Shown in pieces: positions 24,409 through 32,666 of a DNA stretch of 64,000 nucleotides (its first letter is position 1; each line of letters opens with the position of its first letter). This DNA is from Myxococcaceae bacterium (lineage in GTDB: Bacteria > Myxococcota > Myxococcia > Myxococcales > Myxococcaceae). Made by a program: the position numbers and the translations under genes. Location of the stretch: assembly GCA_016793095.1 (NCBI GenBank), contig JAEUJQ010000090.1, forward strand, positions 1-64,000. The letters run 5' to 3'. The notes beneath the pieces were generated by a model. It did no database searches and was not told where the DNA came from. It worked only from the letters and a program-made list of their open reading frames with translations.

Positions 24409-25860
24409 GTGCTGACGACAGGGACCCGGCTACGGGAGTACGAGGTGTGGGGCCGCATCGGGGGCGGTGGAATGAGCGACGTCTTCCTCGCGCGGCACGT
24501 CGACCTCTCGGCGCCCGTCATCGTGAAGACGCTCAAGCTGTCGGTGGACTCCGATGCTCGTGAGCGCGCCGGCCGCCTGCGCACCGAGGCCGTCATCACC
24601 GCCCGCATTCGCAGCCACCGGGTGGTGCGACCCCTCGACGTGGGAACCACCGACGAAGGCACGCCGTACCTGGTGCAGCAGTACGTCGATGGCCTCGACC
24701 TGCTCGAGCTCGACGCGTCTCGGCGGCGCGCCCTCGGCGTGGGGCTGCCGCTCTGGTACGTGTGCGAGGTGACGGCGCAGATGGCCGGCGCGCTCGCGGC
24801 GGCCCACCGCACCGGCGTGCTGCACCGCGACCTCAAGCCGTCGAACCTCTTCGTCTCACCGGAAGAGGGCGTGCAGCTCGGCGACTTCGGCGTAGCGGTG
24901 GCGCGCGGCGAGAAGGTGGGTCAGCCCATCGAGCTGGCAGGCACCCTCGAGTACATGGCGCCCGAGACGCTGCGCGGCGGCGTCTTCGACCGCGGCACCG
25001 ACGTGTACGGCCTGGGCGCCACGGCCTTCCAGCTCCGCTATGGGCGCGCCCCGTACGCCTCGATGCGCGACGTGCTCGATCCGTCGATGCAGCCGAACTT
25101 CCCCCGACCCGAGAGCCCCGAGGAGGCCTACTTCCAGCAGGCGGTGGCGCAGATGCTGGAGCAGAACGTCCAGGACCGGTGGAACGACATGAGCCAGGTG
25201 GTGTCAGCCTTCACGAGGCTGGCGGACCTCGTGCGGCGGCCGCTGCACGTGTCGCGGCTGCCCGACGGCTTCCAGGTGATGGGCGTGAAGGTGACGACGC
25301 GCACAGGAGACCTCGCGGCGGCGAGCGCTGACGCCGCCGTCTGCTCGGCCAACTCGGAGTTCACGATGGACGTCGGCGTCGGGGCGGCGCTGGTGAAGCG
25401 AGGTGGGCGTGCCATCGAGGACGAAGCGAAGGCGGGTGGCGCGAAGCCGCTGGGCGCGTGCATCTCGACGGGTGCAGGCACGCTGCCCTTCAAGCGCGTG
25501 TTGCACGCCGTGGCGGCGTGGGAAGAGGTCTCGTGCGTCGCGCGCTCAGCGCAGCGCGCGCTGTTGCTCGCCGAGGCAGAGGGGCTGAAGACGCTCGCGG
25601 TGCCTGCCATCGGCACCGGCGCGGCCCGCGTCAGCCTGGAGTCCTCCGCGGCGAGCCTCGCGGCCACGCTCGAGCTGCACCTGCGGCTGGGCGGCACGAA
25701 GCTGACCCACGTGGACTTCATCCTCTACGACGAGACCAGGCGGCGCGCGTTCGCCGAGGTGCTCGAGTCCGTCTTCCTCGGGGGCGGGTACGCGCACGAC
25801 ATCGGCCGGGTGGACTCAGGCGTGTTCTCGCCTGACGACAGCACCGTCCTCCGGAAGTAG
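24409..25860 (+). CDS. Ser/Thr protein kinase fused to a C-terminal macrodomain
   Basis: A 483-residue cytoplasmic protein with GTG start. The kinase domain (about 10-275) is complete: glycine-rich loop GGGGMSDVF, K40 in VIVKTLK, HRDLKPSN at 139-146, DFG at 159-161 and APE at 184-186. Residues about 287-455 look like a macrodomain: TGDLAAASADAAVCSANSEF resembles the GDIT...NAAN start, GVGAALVKRGG the first ligand loop, and VPAIGTGAARVS the second. Macrodomains bind or remove ADP-ribose. There is no transmembrane helix, so it should act in the cytoplasm. The fusion suggests phosphorylation linked to ADP-ribose sensing; this is inference. Upstream gap to the Sel1 gene is 89 bp. Confidence 0.8.
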   Translation: MLTTGTRLREYEVWGRIGGGGMSDVFLARHVDLSAPVIVKTLKLSVDSDARERAGRLRTEAVITARIRSHRVVRPLDVGTTDEGTPYLVQQYVDGLDLLELDASRRRALGVGLPLWYVCEVTAQMAGALAAAHRTGVLHRDLKPSNLFVSPEEGVQLGDFGVAVARGEKVGQPIELAGTLEYMAPETLRGGVFDRGTDVYGLGATAFQLRYGRAPYASMRDVLDPSMQPNFPRPESPEEAYFQQAVAQMLEQNVQDRWNDMSQVVSAFTRLADLVRRPLHVSRLPDGFQVMGVKVTTRTGDLAAASADAAVCSANSEFTMDVGVGAALVKRGGRAIEDEAKAGGAKPLGACISTGAGTLPFKRVLHAVAAWEEVSCVARSAQRALLLAEAEGLKTLAVPAIGTGAARVSLESSAASLAATLELHLRLGGTKLTHVDFILYDETRRRAFAEVLESVFLGGGYAHDIGRVDSGVFSPDDSTVLRK

Positions 25861-25862
25861 GC

Positions 25863-25914
25863 GCCCTGACGTCAGGGGAGCTCGGTGGCACCCCAATCCA
25901 CGCGCCGGTGTCCC
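25863..25914. repeat. Imperfect direct repeat, left copy (decayed 3' end of a BNR-type lipoprotein gene)
   Basis: This segment resembles the segment at 26891-26942: the first 25 bases differ at two positions and about 41 of 52 bases match overall. Read on the minus strand it encodes HRRVDWGATELP followed by a stop, paralogous to NRRVYGRVTELP-stop at the end of the BNR-type lipoprotein. It lies in frame after the stop of the intervening outer-membrane-type gene. It also contains the perfect palindrome CCCTGACGTCAGGG (25864-25877) just after the kinase stop codon, which might act as a terminator. Confidence 0.65.
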
Positions 25915-25943
25915 GCGACCCTGAACCCGACGTGCGCGCGACT

Positions 25944-26783
25944 TCAGAACGAGACGCCGAGCCGGCCCTGCGCGTCGAGCTCCCAGACTCCGTCCACCGG
26001 CAGCCGCGCCTGAGACTGGTTACTCGCGCAGCTGAAGCAGGCCAGCAGCGAGCCCCCTGCGCCGATGCCGAGGTAGAGGTGGCGCCAGACGACCCAGTTC
26101 CAGCCGATGGTCGCGCCGATGCCAACGCTGACGTCGGTGCCGTTGGCGTAGGGCGGCGTGCACAAGCTGTTGTCGATGCGGCCCCCGGTCTGCCGCCCCC
26201 CGGTCGTCGTCAGTCGAACGACCACCTTCGGCAGGATGGAGAGGCCGTCGAGCGCGTTCGGGTTCCCGAACGGGCGGAGCGCGATTCCGGCGGAGAGCCA
26301 GCTCACCCAGCCCGTGTCAGCGCAGACGTGCCACAGCGGGTGCGTCGCCCCGAGCCACGCGATGTCCGTCGTGAGCACGAGCCGGGGCGAGAGCACGAAC
26401 GACCCGCCGACCGCTGCCGCGAAGCTCCGCCTGGGCAGGGCGGCGTAGAAGACGAGCGGCGCGACGTTCACCCAGACCGCGCGCTGTGGCGGTTCGGTCA
26501 GCTGGATGGTCGGCGCAGGTGGCTCCCCCGGCGGCGGCGAGGCCACCGCGCGCTGCGTCGTCGATGCCGGGGAGTCGTCGGCCCTGGTCGCCGGCGGCCC
26601 GTCGCTCGCGGGGGTCGTCGCAGGTGCAGGCGGCGTGCTCGAGACCGTCGCAGGCTGGGGCGCGGCCTGCGGCTCGACCGTCAGCACCAGCGCGAGTGCG
26701 AGCAGAAGCACGGCGCGAACCTTCGCCCAACGCCAGACCACCGACAAGCAGCGCTCGGCACCTGTCGTCCCGCACGATGGCAT
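25944..26783 (-). CDS. Outer-membrane-type beta-barrel-like protein with Pro/Ala linker
   Basis: A protein of up to 279 residues; the true start may be the GTG at 26741, which would place the signal segment (AVLLLALALVLTVEP) nearer the N-terminus. A Pro/Ala/Thr linker at about 40-95 is followed by a region of amphipathic strands (WVNVAPLVFYAAL, AAVGGSFVLSPRLVLTTDIAWLG, DVSVGIGATIGWNWVVWRHLYLGIGAGGSLL) ending in LGVSF with a terminal Phe, as in outer-membrane beta barrels. Function is unknown. It is flanked by imperfect direct repeats derived from the neighbouring lipoprotein gene, which suggests it moved or duplicated with that gene end. Confidence 0.6.
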   Translation of the reverse strand: MPSCGTTGAERCLSVVWRWAKVRAVLLLALALVLTVEPQAAPQPATVSSTPPAPATTPASDGPPATRADDSPASTTQRAVASPPPGEPPAPTIQLTEPPQRAVWVNVAPLVFYAALPRRSFAAAVGGSFVLSPRLVLTTDIAWLGATHPLWHVCADTGWVSWLSAGIALRPFGNPNALDGLSILPKVVVRLTTTGGRQTGGRIDNSLCTPPYANGTDVSVGIGATIGWNWVVWRHLYLGIGAGGSLLACFSCASNQSQARLPVDGVWELDAQGRLGVSF

Positions 26784-26890
26784 CAGGTCAGGCGCGCGTC
26801 GGTGCCGGGGCGCGGGAGCCGTCCATCACTCCAGGGCGACGGAGGCTCGGTCGTCTCCGGCATCACGGCACGTGCGTCTCGAGTCGGGGA

Positions 26891-26942
26891 GCCCTGAGGT
26901 CAGGGGAGCTCCGTGACTCTCCCGTACACACGCCGGTTCCCC
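26891..26942. repeat. Imperfect direct repeat, right copy
   Basis: Right copy of the direct repeat at 25863-25914, 1028 bp away. It covers the last codons and stop of the BNR-type lipoprotein gene, so this is the intact version. The pair brackets the outer-membrane-type gene. Confidence 0.65.
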
Positions 26943-27913
26943 TCGGGGCCCTGGACCCAGGCGCTGAAGAGGCGGCCGTCGGAGAGGACCGCGAAGCGAT
27001 GCGAGTACCCCGTCACGGGGGCCGGGAAGAGCGTTCGCCGCTCGCCGGCCCGCACGCTGCGCTCGACCAGCGCGGCGGCCTTCGAGTCACTCGAGAGCCA
27101 GACGACCGAGGTTCCTGCGTCGGGGCGCGCGAGGAAGGTCGGGAAGGCATCGGTGGTGGCGTCCTGGCTGAGGTTCACCGGCTCCGACCAGCTCACGCCG
27201 TCGGCGGTCGAGCTCACCATCGTCTCGGAGGACGTCGTCTCCCAGGGATACCGCGTGCCGGCGCTCGAGCGGCTCCACGTCAACGTCACGCCCAGCTCCG
27301 TGCGCGCCAGGGTCGGCAGGAAGTCGCTCGCCCCGCTCGCGTGCAGCCGCTCGGCCGTGCTCCAGCTGACCCCCTCGTCGCCCGAGCGCGTCGTCATCAA
27401 GCCGAAGCAGGGCGCTCGCGGGTAGCAGTCATCACGGACGAAGACCACCACCAGCGCGCCGCCATCGGTGCGTGCGAGCGCGGGCGTCCAGTCGCTGCTC
27501 GTCGCCGGCGAGCTCACCTCGGCCTCCTCACCCCACTCTCCAACTCGTCGCGAGACGGCGTGGACGACGCGGCCCTGCCCGCCCACCTTGCGAAACCAGA
27601 CGGCGTGCACGGCGCCAGACGATGTCTGGGCCAGCATCGGGTAGAAGTCTGGCGACGGGTTGGAGCTGACGCGGGCGAGCGGCCCCACGACGCCCTGGCT
27701 GTCCACTGCGCGCAGGTAGATGTCTCCCTGGCCGGTTCGGTCGCTGAAGAACGCCACCCCGAGGCTGCCGCCAGCGAAGCCGATGACCGACGGATCCTCG
27801 TCGTTCCCCGAGGATGTGTCGGAGAGCAGCACGGCCCCCTCGGGGAGCGGCTCGACGGCTGCACAGGAGCACCCGCTCAGCCACGCGACGAAGGGAAGAA
27901 CCGAAGACCGCAC
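26900..27913 (-). CDS. Lipoprotein with BNR/sialidase-like propeller repeats
   Basis: A 337-residue predicted lipoprotein from GTG 27913 (VRSSVLPFVAWLSGCSCAA, lipobox LSGC). The mature part repeats a propeller-blade pattern: DPSVIGFAGGSLGVAFFSDRTGQGDIYLRAVD, SRRVGEWGEEAEVSSPATSSDWTPALARTDGGALVVVFVRD, SGDEGVSWSTAERL and ADGVSWSEPVNLS. The S-x-D-x-G-x-x-W motifs are Asp-box (BNR) repeats as in sialidase-type propellers, though catalytic Arg/Tyr residues of sialidases are not evident. It is divergent from the linalool-dehydratase-like gene by 127 bp. A decayed copy of its 3' end is at 25872-25914. Confidence 0.75.
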   Translation of the reverse strand: MRSSVLPFVAWLSGCSCAAVEPLPEGAVLLSDTSSGNDEDPSVIGFAGGSLGVAFFSDRTGQGDIYLRAVDSQGVVGPLARVSSNPSPDFYPMLAQTSSGAVHAVWFRKVGGQGRVVHAVSRRVGEWGEEAEVSSPATSSDWTPALARTDGGALVVVFVRDDCYPRAPCFGLMTTRSGDEGVSWSTAERLHASGASDFLPTLARTELGVTLTWSRSSAGTRYPWETTSSETMVSSTADGVSWSEPVNLSQDATTDAFPTFLARPDAGTSVVWLSSDSKAAALVERSVRAGERRTLFPAPVTGYSHRFAVLSDGRLFSAWVQGPEGNRRVYGRVTELP

Positions 27914-28040
27914 CTCGACAGTATGGAGGGTCCGCCGCCCTCTTGTCTGGCCGGCAGCCTCGTCGGACCGTTCAGCCCGCCTGGCGACCGTTCGGGCGTC
28001 TCGCACCGCACGCCGCCGCCACCCATGGCGTCATCAGGGT

Positions 28041-29210
28041 ATGCGAACGCGCCCGCTCACGAAGCTCATCGTCCTCTGCGTCGCCACGGCGGCGTGGCTC
28101 CCCTGTGTGCAGCTCGCCTTCCGTCCTCCGGCCCGGGCCGAGCTCATCGACGGGCTGGCCCTGCGGCAACGCACGCTCGCGCTCGCCGACGATTCGCCCG
28201 AGCGTTCGCTCCTGCGCCGCATGAACCCGGAGTGGGACTTGATGAGCCGCACCTTCGGTGTGCTCGCTTTCACCAACCTCGCCGTCTCGCAGCCGGCGCG
28301 GCGCGCCCAGCACCTCGAGGCGGCCGATGCGCTCATCGTCCAGACGCTGCGTGACGAACGTCGCGGGCCGCTGCACTTCCTCCTCCCGTACGGGCGCCGC
28401 GAGCCGTTCCGCGACGACGCGCAGCGCAGCCTCTTCGTGGATGGCGAGGTCGCCCTCATGCTCGCCGCGCGCCAGCTGGTCGAGCCCCGCGCCGACTTCG
28501 CCGCCCCGCTCCGCGCGCACATCGACGAGGTGACGCGCCAGCTCGAGCGGGCGCCGCTGCACCTCGCCGAGAGCTACCCGGACGAAGGCTGGACGTTCTG
28601 CAACACCATCGCCCTCGCTGCCCTGCGCCTGTCGGACCGCGTGGACGGGCGCTCGCACGACGCGCTGATTCAGCGCTGGCTCGCCTCCGCGAAGCAGCAC
28701 CTCATCGAGCCGCGCACGGGGCTCTTGCGCTCGAGCTTCCGCTTCGGGGGCGCCCCGCTCGACGGGCCCGAGGGCTCCACGCTCTGGCTCGCCGCCCACA
28801 TGCTGCAGGTCGTCGACGCGCCCTTCGCTGCCGAGCAGTACCGACGCGCCCGCGCCGAGCTCGGCCACGTCGCGCTGGGCTTCGCCTGGGCCTCCGAGTG
28901 GCCCCGCGCGCTCGTGAACGTCGACGACGTCGACTCCGGCCCCACCATTCCCGTGGTGGACGCCAACGCCGGCTCCAGCGGGCTCGCCCTGCTCGGCGCG
29001 GCGGCCTTCGATGACGACGAGTTCCTCGACGGGCTCGTCACCAGCCTCGGCTTCGCGGCGTTCCCCGTGCGCGACGAGGCGGGCCTGCGCTACGCGGCAG
29101 GGAACCACCTGGCCGACGCCGTGCTGCTCTACGCGCTCGCCGAGGGGCCGCTCTGGCAGCGCGCCGCCGAGCCCACCGTCGTCACCGCCACCCGGGAGGC
29201 CTCGCGATGA
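28041..29210 (+). CDS. Linalool dehydratase/isomerase-like exported protein
   Basis: A 389-residue protein. It opens with a hydrophobic leader (TKLIVLCVATAAWLPCVQLAF) that serves as a signal or single anchor. The rest is helical, consistent with an (alpha/alpha)6 barrel. The segment ESYPDEGWTFCNTIALAALRLSDRVDG followed by LIEPRTGLLRSSFRFGG and STLWLAAHMLQV resembles the [22 protein letters not shown] and later parts of linalool dehydratase/isomerase. The Cys-Asn pair is kept, but activity on terpenols is not assured, as many homologues have unknown substrates. It overlaps the next small membrane gene by 4 nt (ATGA). Confidence 0.5.
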   Translation: MRTRPLTKLIVLCVATAAWLPCVQLAFRPPARAELIDGLALRQRTLALADDSPERSLLRRMNPEWDLMSRTFGVLAFTNLAVSQPARRAQHLEAADALIVQTLRDERRGPLHFLLPYGRREPFRDDAQRSLFVDGEVALMLAARQLVEPRADFAAPLRAHIDEVTRQLERAPLHLAESYPDEGWTFCNTIALAALRLSDRVDGRSHDALIQRWLASAKQHLIEPRTGLLRSSFRFGGAPLDGPEGSTLWLAAHMLQVVDAPFAAEQYRRARAELGHVALGFAWASEWPRALVNVDDVDSGPTIPVVDANAGSSGLALLGAAAFDDDEFLDGLVTSLGFAAFPVRDEAGLRYAAGNHLADAVLLYALAEGPLWQRAAEPTVVTATREASR

Positions 29211-29443
29211 TCCGCTCTGCCGTCGTCACCACCGTCTTCTTCGCCTTCCTCGAGGTGCTCGGCGCGCGCCAGCACGTCTCGGTGCTCTCGGGCACGCTCT
29301 CGGGCGGGAGGCCGGCGCTGTTCCTCGGGCTGCTCTACGCGCTCACGTTCTTCACGGTGGTGCTCGTCGTGCCGCCGCTGTTGGTGACGGGGCTGCTCAC
29401 CCGGCCGCGGCGCGAGGTCCCACGCGGAGACGCGGCGAGCTGA
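29207..29443 (+). CDS. Small membrane protein with two helices
   Basis: A 78-residue protein overlapping the end of the preceding gene by 4 nt, implying translational coupling. Hydrophobic segments are at about residues 4-20 and 37-62 (ALFLGLLYALTFFTVVLVVPPLLVTGLL), followed by a basic, probably cytoplasmic tail (RPRREVPRGDAAS). No family recognised. Its position suggests it works with the linalool-dehydratase-like protein. Confidence 0.6.
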   Translation: MIRSAVVTTVFFAFLEVLGARQHVSVLSGTLSGGRPALFLGLLYALTFFTVVLVVPPLLVTGLLTRPRREVPRGDAAS

Positions 29444-29467
29444 CGGCCGGCGCGTTACTGCACGCCG

Positions 29468-30037
29468 ATGCTCACGGTCGCGCTCGCGCTCACCCTGAAC
29501 GCCTCGCCGTCCTTCGACCTCGCGCGCTGGAACCAGCAGCGCCTGGCCACCAACCGCGTCGCCATGTTCGTGCTGGGCGGCTGGGCGGTGGGCAACCTCG
29601 CCGTCGGCGCGGTGGGCTTCGGCCTCGAGCGGGACGAGCGCATTCGGTTCCTGCACCTCGGCAACGCGGCGTGGAACGTGGTGAACCTCGGGCTCGCGCT
29701 GGCCGGGCTCATCGCCGACTGGAAGGCCGACCCCGCCTCCTTCGACGCGAAGCAGAGCCTCGAGGCGAGCAACACGCAGGAGAAGGTGCTGTTGGTGAAC
29801 GCGGGCCTCGACGTGGCGTACCTCGCCACCGCCGCCTTCCTGTGGCAACGGGGCGAGGCGACGTCCGACGCGCGCCTGGTGGGGTTCGGCCAGGCGCTCC
29901 TCATCCAGGGAGGGTTCCTGCTCGTCTTCGACGTGGTGCTCGCCGTGCTCAACGGGCGACTCACCCGGGACCTGATGTTGGGCATCGACGTCACCCCGTC
30001 GGGCGGAGTGGGCGCCCGCGTGGGCGCGGCCTGGTGA
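29468..30037 (+). CDS. Multi-pass membrane protein, DUF6992-like
   Basis: A 189-residue protein with four predicted helices: about 33-55 (AMFVLGGWAVGNLAVGAVGFGL), 66-87, 109-126 and 140-160. The stretch TNRVAMFVLGGWAVGNLAVGAVG resembles the start of DUF6992-type membrane proteins, which have no known function; I hold this link loosely. A short signal-like N-terminus (MLTVALALTLNASPS) may be cleaved. It stops 3 nt before the next gene and follows the small membrane gene by 24 nt. Confidence 0.6.
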   Translation: MLTVALALTLNASPSFDLARWNQQRLATNRVAMFVLGGWAVGNLAVGAVGFGLERDERIRFLHLGNAAWNVVNLGLALAGLIADWKADPASFDAKQSLEASNTQEKVLLVNAGLDVAYLATAAFLWQRGEATSDARLVGFGQALLIQGGFLLVFDVVLAVLNGRLTRDLMLGIDVTPSGGVGARVGAAW

Positions 30038-30040
30038 GAA

Positions 30041-30994
30041 TTGGGCACCGAAGAGACCTGCCTCGAGGCGCTGCGTGACGCTCCAGCAGACCGGGAGCGC
30101 TGGGCCGTCTACGCGGACCTGCTGCAGGGGCGTGGCGACGTGCGCGGCAAGCTCATCGCGCTGGCCCTCGCGCGCAAGGGTCGGGCCGAGCGGCAGCTGC
30201 GCGACAAGCACCGCCGGCAGCTCGCCGCCGAGGCCTTCTGGGAGCTCCTCGACGCCGGGGCGCTCGAGCCCGAGTGGGGCTTCGGACACCTGGCGGCCGT
30301 GACGCTTTGGCTGGCGCACGACCCGCCGCGCTTCGACCCGGCCGACCTCGACGTGGTGCTGGCCTCGCCCCTGTCGTGCGTGCTGGCGGCGCTCTCGCTG
30401 CACCTGCCGGCCGACGCAGGGACCGCGACGCGTGCGCTCGACGCGCTGAGGCGGCGCCGCCCACCGCTTCGCCGGCTCGAGGTGACCGCGAACCTCACGG
30501 CCGACGCGCTCCACGTCGAGGGCGTGCTCGAGGCGCTGCCCCGCCTGACGGAGGCCAGGCTGCTGGGGCTGAGCGAGCTGCCGGCCGTCTCGGCGCCCGC
30601 CCTGCAGTCGCTGACGGCCTGGCTCTCGGACTGGGACGGCGCGCCACCATGCCGGCTGGGCCGCCTCGAGGCGCCAGCGCTGCGGGAGCTGCAGCTGCGC
30701 GTTCGCCGCGACACGGAGCCTGCGCTGACACGCTGGGTTCGCGAGCACCTGCGCGCCCCTGGCCTTCGGCGGCTCGGCGTCGAGGCGTGGGTGACGTCGC
30801 AGCTCCTCGAAGCGGTGGCCGACGCGCCGTTCGCCGCGTCGCTCGAGCGACTCTCGGTGGTGACCATCGACGACGCGTCGGCGCAGGTGCTGCTCACGCG
30901 ACGGGAGGCCTTCCCGAGGCTGCAGCGGCTCGAGGCCCGCTTCTTCCGCACCTCCCAGGCGGTCGAGGCCCGGGTGCGCGCGGCCTTTCGCTGA
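30041..30994 (+). CDS. TIGR02996-domain protein with leucine-rich repeat-like region
   Basis: A 317-residue cytoplasmic protein with a TTG start 3 nt after the preceding stop. Residues 2-45 (TEETCLEALRDAPADRERWAVYADLLQGRGDVRGKLIAL) match the TIGR02996 repeat-companion domain, found mainly in myxobacteria and planctomycetes in front of leucine-rich repeats. The rest has regularly spaced leucines (LRRLEVTANLTADALHV, LTEARLLGLSELPAVSAPALQSLTAWL), consistent with degenerate LRRs. It probably mediates protein contacts; no specific partner is known. Confidence 0.75.
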   Translation: MGTEETCLEALRDAPADRERWAVYADLLQGRGDVRGKLIALALARKGRAERQLRDKHRRQLAAEAFWELLDAGALEPEWGFGHLAAVTLWLAHDPPRFDPADLDVVLASPLSCVLAALSLHLPADAGTATRALDALRRRRPPLRRLEVTANLTADALHVEGVLEALPRLTEARLLGLSELPAVSAPALQSLTAWLSDWDGAPPCRLGRLEAPALRELQLRVRRDTEPALTRWVREHLRAPGLRRLGVEAWVTSQLLEAVADAPFAASLERLSVVTIDDASAQVLLTRREAFPRLQRLEARFFRTSQAVEARVRAAFR

Positions 30995-31012
30995 GCCCGT
31001 CGATGAGACCGG

Positions 31013-31936
31013 GTGGTACGGTCCTCGCGGAGCCTCGCGGTGCGCTCAACTCGACTGGCCCTCATCATCACGACTGGCTGGGCCATCGTCGCCACGGCGC
31101 TCTGGCTCAGGAGCGCCCAGCAGCTGAGCGCCCCGCCGGACGTCGCGAGCGCCCCGTCGCGCGCCTCGTCGACCTCACCACCGCCGCGTGGCGACGAGCC
31201 GGAGGCGGAGCCCTCCCTCGCACGGGCCGGCGACGATGGCGGCGAGGTTCACCGTGTCGTCACGCCGACCGCCGAGCCTCCGGCCGCGCGCCACCCGAGG
31301 CCGGACCCCGACGCGTCACCCGTCGGGTGCCACTGCCCCGCTCTTCCGGCGTCGGTGGCCTTGACGCCGCACGAGAAGAAATCGCTCGAACGCTGTGAGG
31401 CCGGGCGCAGGTGGGACTGCACCTCGCTGGTGATGAACCAGCGCTCGAACCCCGTCCTCGCAGCGCGCGGCGCGGCGCAGGGCTGCAACCTCGGCGAGAC
31501 CTCTGCCTGCGCGATGTACGGGCACTTCCTCGTGCGCGGGATCGGGGTCGACGTGGACGAGGCGAAGGGCTTCGAGGTGCTGCGGAAGGCGTGCGCTGAC
31601 GACGCGAGGGAGTGCTTCCATCTCGTCCTCGACGGTGCAGACCGCTTCCCCGACGAGGCGTACCGTGCGGCCCAGCGGGGCTGCGCGGTCCGCAGGGACC
31701 TGCAGTGCAAACAGGCGGGAGACCTCGTACGCGAGAAGAAGGTCCTCGGCACGCCCGCCGAGGCGGCGGCCTGGTACGAGAGCGGCTGCGCGCTTGGCGA
31801 CGAGCGGAGCTGCAACAGGCTCCTCGACATGACCGAGAAGGGAGAGCTCGGGGCGGTTGACGCACGGACGGTGCTCGAGCGGCGACGACGGGCGTGCGCG
31901 ACGGGCACCCTCACCGCGTGCGACGCGCTGAAGTGA
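31013..31936 (+). CDS. Sel1-repeat-like protein with N-terminal membrane anchor
   Basis: A 307-residue protein; GTG 31013 is used, with GTG 31040 (nine codons later) also possible. One transmembrane helix (about residues 15-33, LALIITTGWAIVATALWL) is followed by a Pro/Ser-rich linker (about 40-105). Residues about 115-305 carry Cys-containing helical hairpins (CEAGRRWDCTSLVM, CNLGETSACAMYGHFLVRGIGVDVDEAKGFEVLRKAC, CALGDERSCNRLLDM) typical of Sel1-like repeats. It likely acts as an envelope scaffold and resembles the Sel1 lipoprotein at 23618-24319. Convergent with the response regulator gene, with a hairpin between them. Confidence 0.75.
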   Translation: MVRSSRSLAVRSTRLALIITTGWAIVATALWLRSAQQLSAPPDVASAPSRASSTSPPPRGDEPEAEPSLARAGDDGGEVHRVVTPTAEPPAARHPRPDPDASPVGCHCPALPASVALTPHEKKSLERCEAGRRWDCTSLVMNQRSNPVLAARGAAQGCNLGETSACAMYGHFLVRGIGVDVDEAKGFEVLRKACADDARECFHLVLDGADRFPDEAYRAAQRGCAVRRDLQCKQAGDLVREKKVLGTPAEAAAWYESGCALGDERSCNRLLDMTEKGELGAVDARTVLERRRRACATGTLTACDALK

Positions 31937-31979
31937 ATCGGCCCAGGGCCGCTCCCCGCGAAGGCGCGCGGGCAACTGG

Positions 31980-31999
31980 GAGCGGGAGAGCACCCGCTC
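31980..31999. terminator. Hairpin between convergent genes
   Basis: GAGCGGG at 31980-31986 pairs perfectly with CCCGCTC at 31993-31999 around the loop AGAGCA. It lies between the convergent Sel1-like and response regulator genes, right before the latter's stop. No clear U-tract follows on either strand, so it may be a bidirectional or mRNA-end-stabilising structure rather than a classic intrinsic terminator. Confidence 0.4.
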
Positions 32000-32000
32000 T

Positions 32001-32666
32001 TCAGTGCACGACGAGGCGAAAGCCGACGCCGCGCACCGTCTTCAGCTCGAAGCCGTCGCCCTTGAGCTTCTTCTTCAGCGACGACACGAAGTTGTCCACG
32101 GTGTGCACGTCCACCACCACGTCGCCCCAGACCTGGTCGAGCAGCTCGTCGCGGGACACCACGCGCCCGCTCGCGCGCAGCAGGCACACCAGCAGGTCGA
32201 ACTCCTTGCGAGTCAACGCCACCTCTCCGTCCGCGCCGGTCACGACGCGCGTCGCCTCGTCCACGGTCCAGGCGCCCAGCCGGTGCGTGGTGGCGGCCGG
32301 AGCGGCGCTGCGGCGGGCGAGCGCGGCGATGCGGGCCAGCAGCTCCTTCAGGCGGTACGGCTTGGCGACGTAGTCGTCGGCGCCGGCGTCGAAGCCCTTC
32401 ACCACGTCGTCCTCGAGGGTGCGGGCGGTCAGCATCAGCACGCGCGCGCCGCCCGAGCGCTTCACCTCGCGGCACAGCGTCGAGCCGTCGCCGTCGGGGA
32501 GCATGAGGTCGAGCACCAGCACGTCTGGGACGAACGCCTTCAGCGTGGCGCGCGCCTCGGCCAGCGTCGCGGCCGTCTTCACGTCGTACGCCTCGTCGGC
32601 GAGCGTCTCGGCCAGCGCCTCGCGCAGGTTGCGGTCGTCCTCCACCAGCAGCACGCGGGTCGGCAC
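32001..32666 (-). CDS. OmpR/PhoB-family response regulator (orphan)
   Basis: A 221-residue regulator starting at GTG 32666. The receiver domain (1-115) has the acidic pocket VEDD at 8-11, phosphoacceptor D53 in VLVLDLMLP, the Thr of LMLTA and the Lys of AKP. A C-terminal OmpR winged helix follows (about 125-220), with LTRKEFDLLVCLLRASGRVVSRDELLDQVWGD and VRGVGFRL. It should bind DNA on phosphorylation and control nearby or distant promoters. No histidine kinase gene is adjacent, so its partner is elsewhere or lies outside the window. Confidence 0.92.
   Translation of the reverse strand: MPTRVLLVEDDRNLREALAETLADEAYDVKTAATLAEARATLKAFVPDVLVLDLMLPDGDGSTLCREVKRSGGARVLMLTARTLEDDVVKGFDAGADDYVAKPYRLKELLARIAALARRSAAPAATTHRLGAWTVDEATRVVTGADGEVALTRKEFDLLVCLLRASGRVVSRDELLDQVWGDVVVDVHTVDNFVSSLKKKLKGDGFELKTVRGVGFRLVVH

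Noticed and set aside
25864-25877. Palindrome CCCTGACGTCAGGG as an operator site
   Set aside because: It lies directly after a stop codon and inside a repeat derived from the 3' end of another gene, so a terminator role or chance is likelier than a regulator site.
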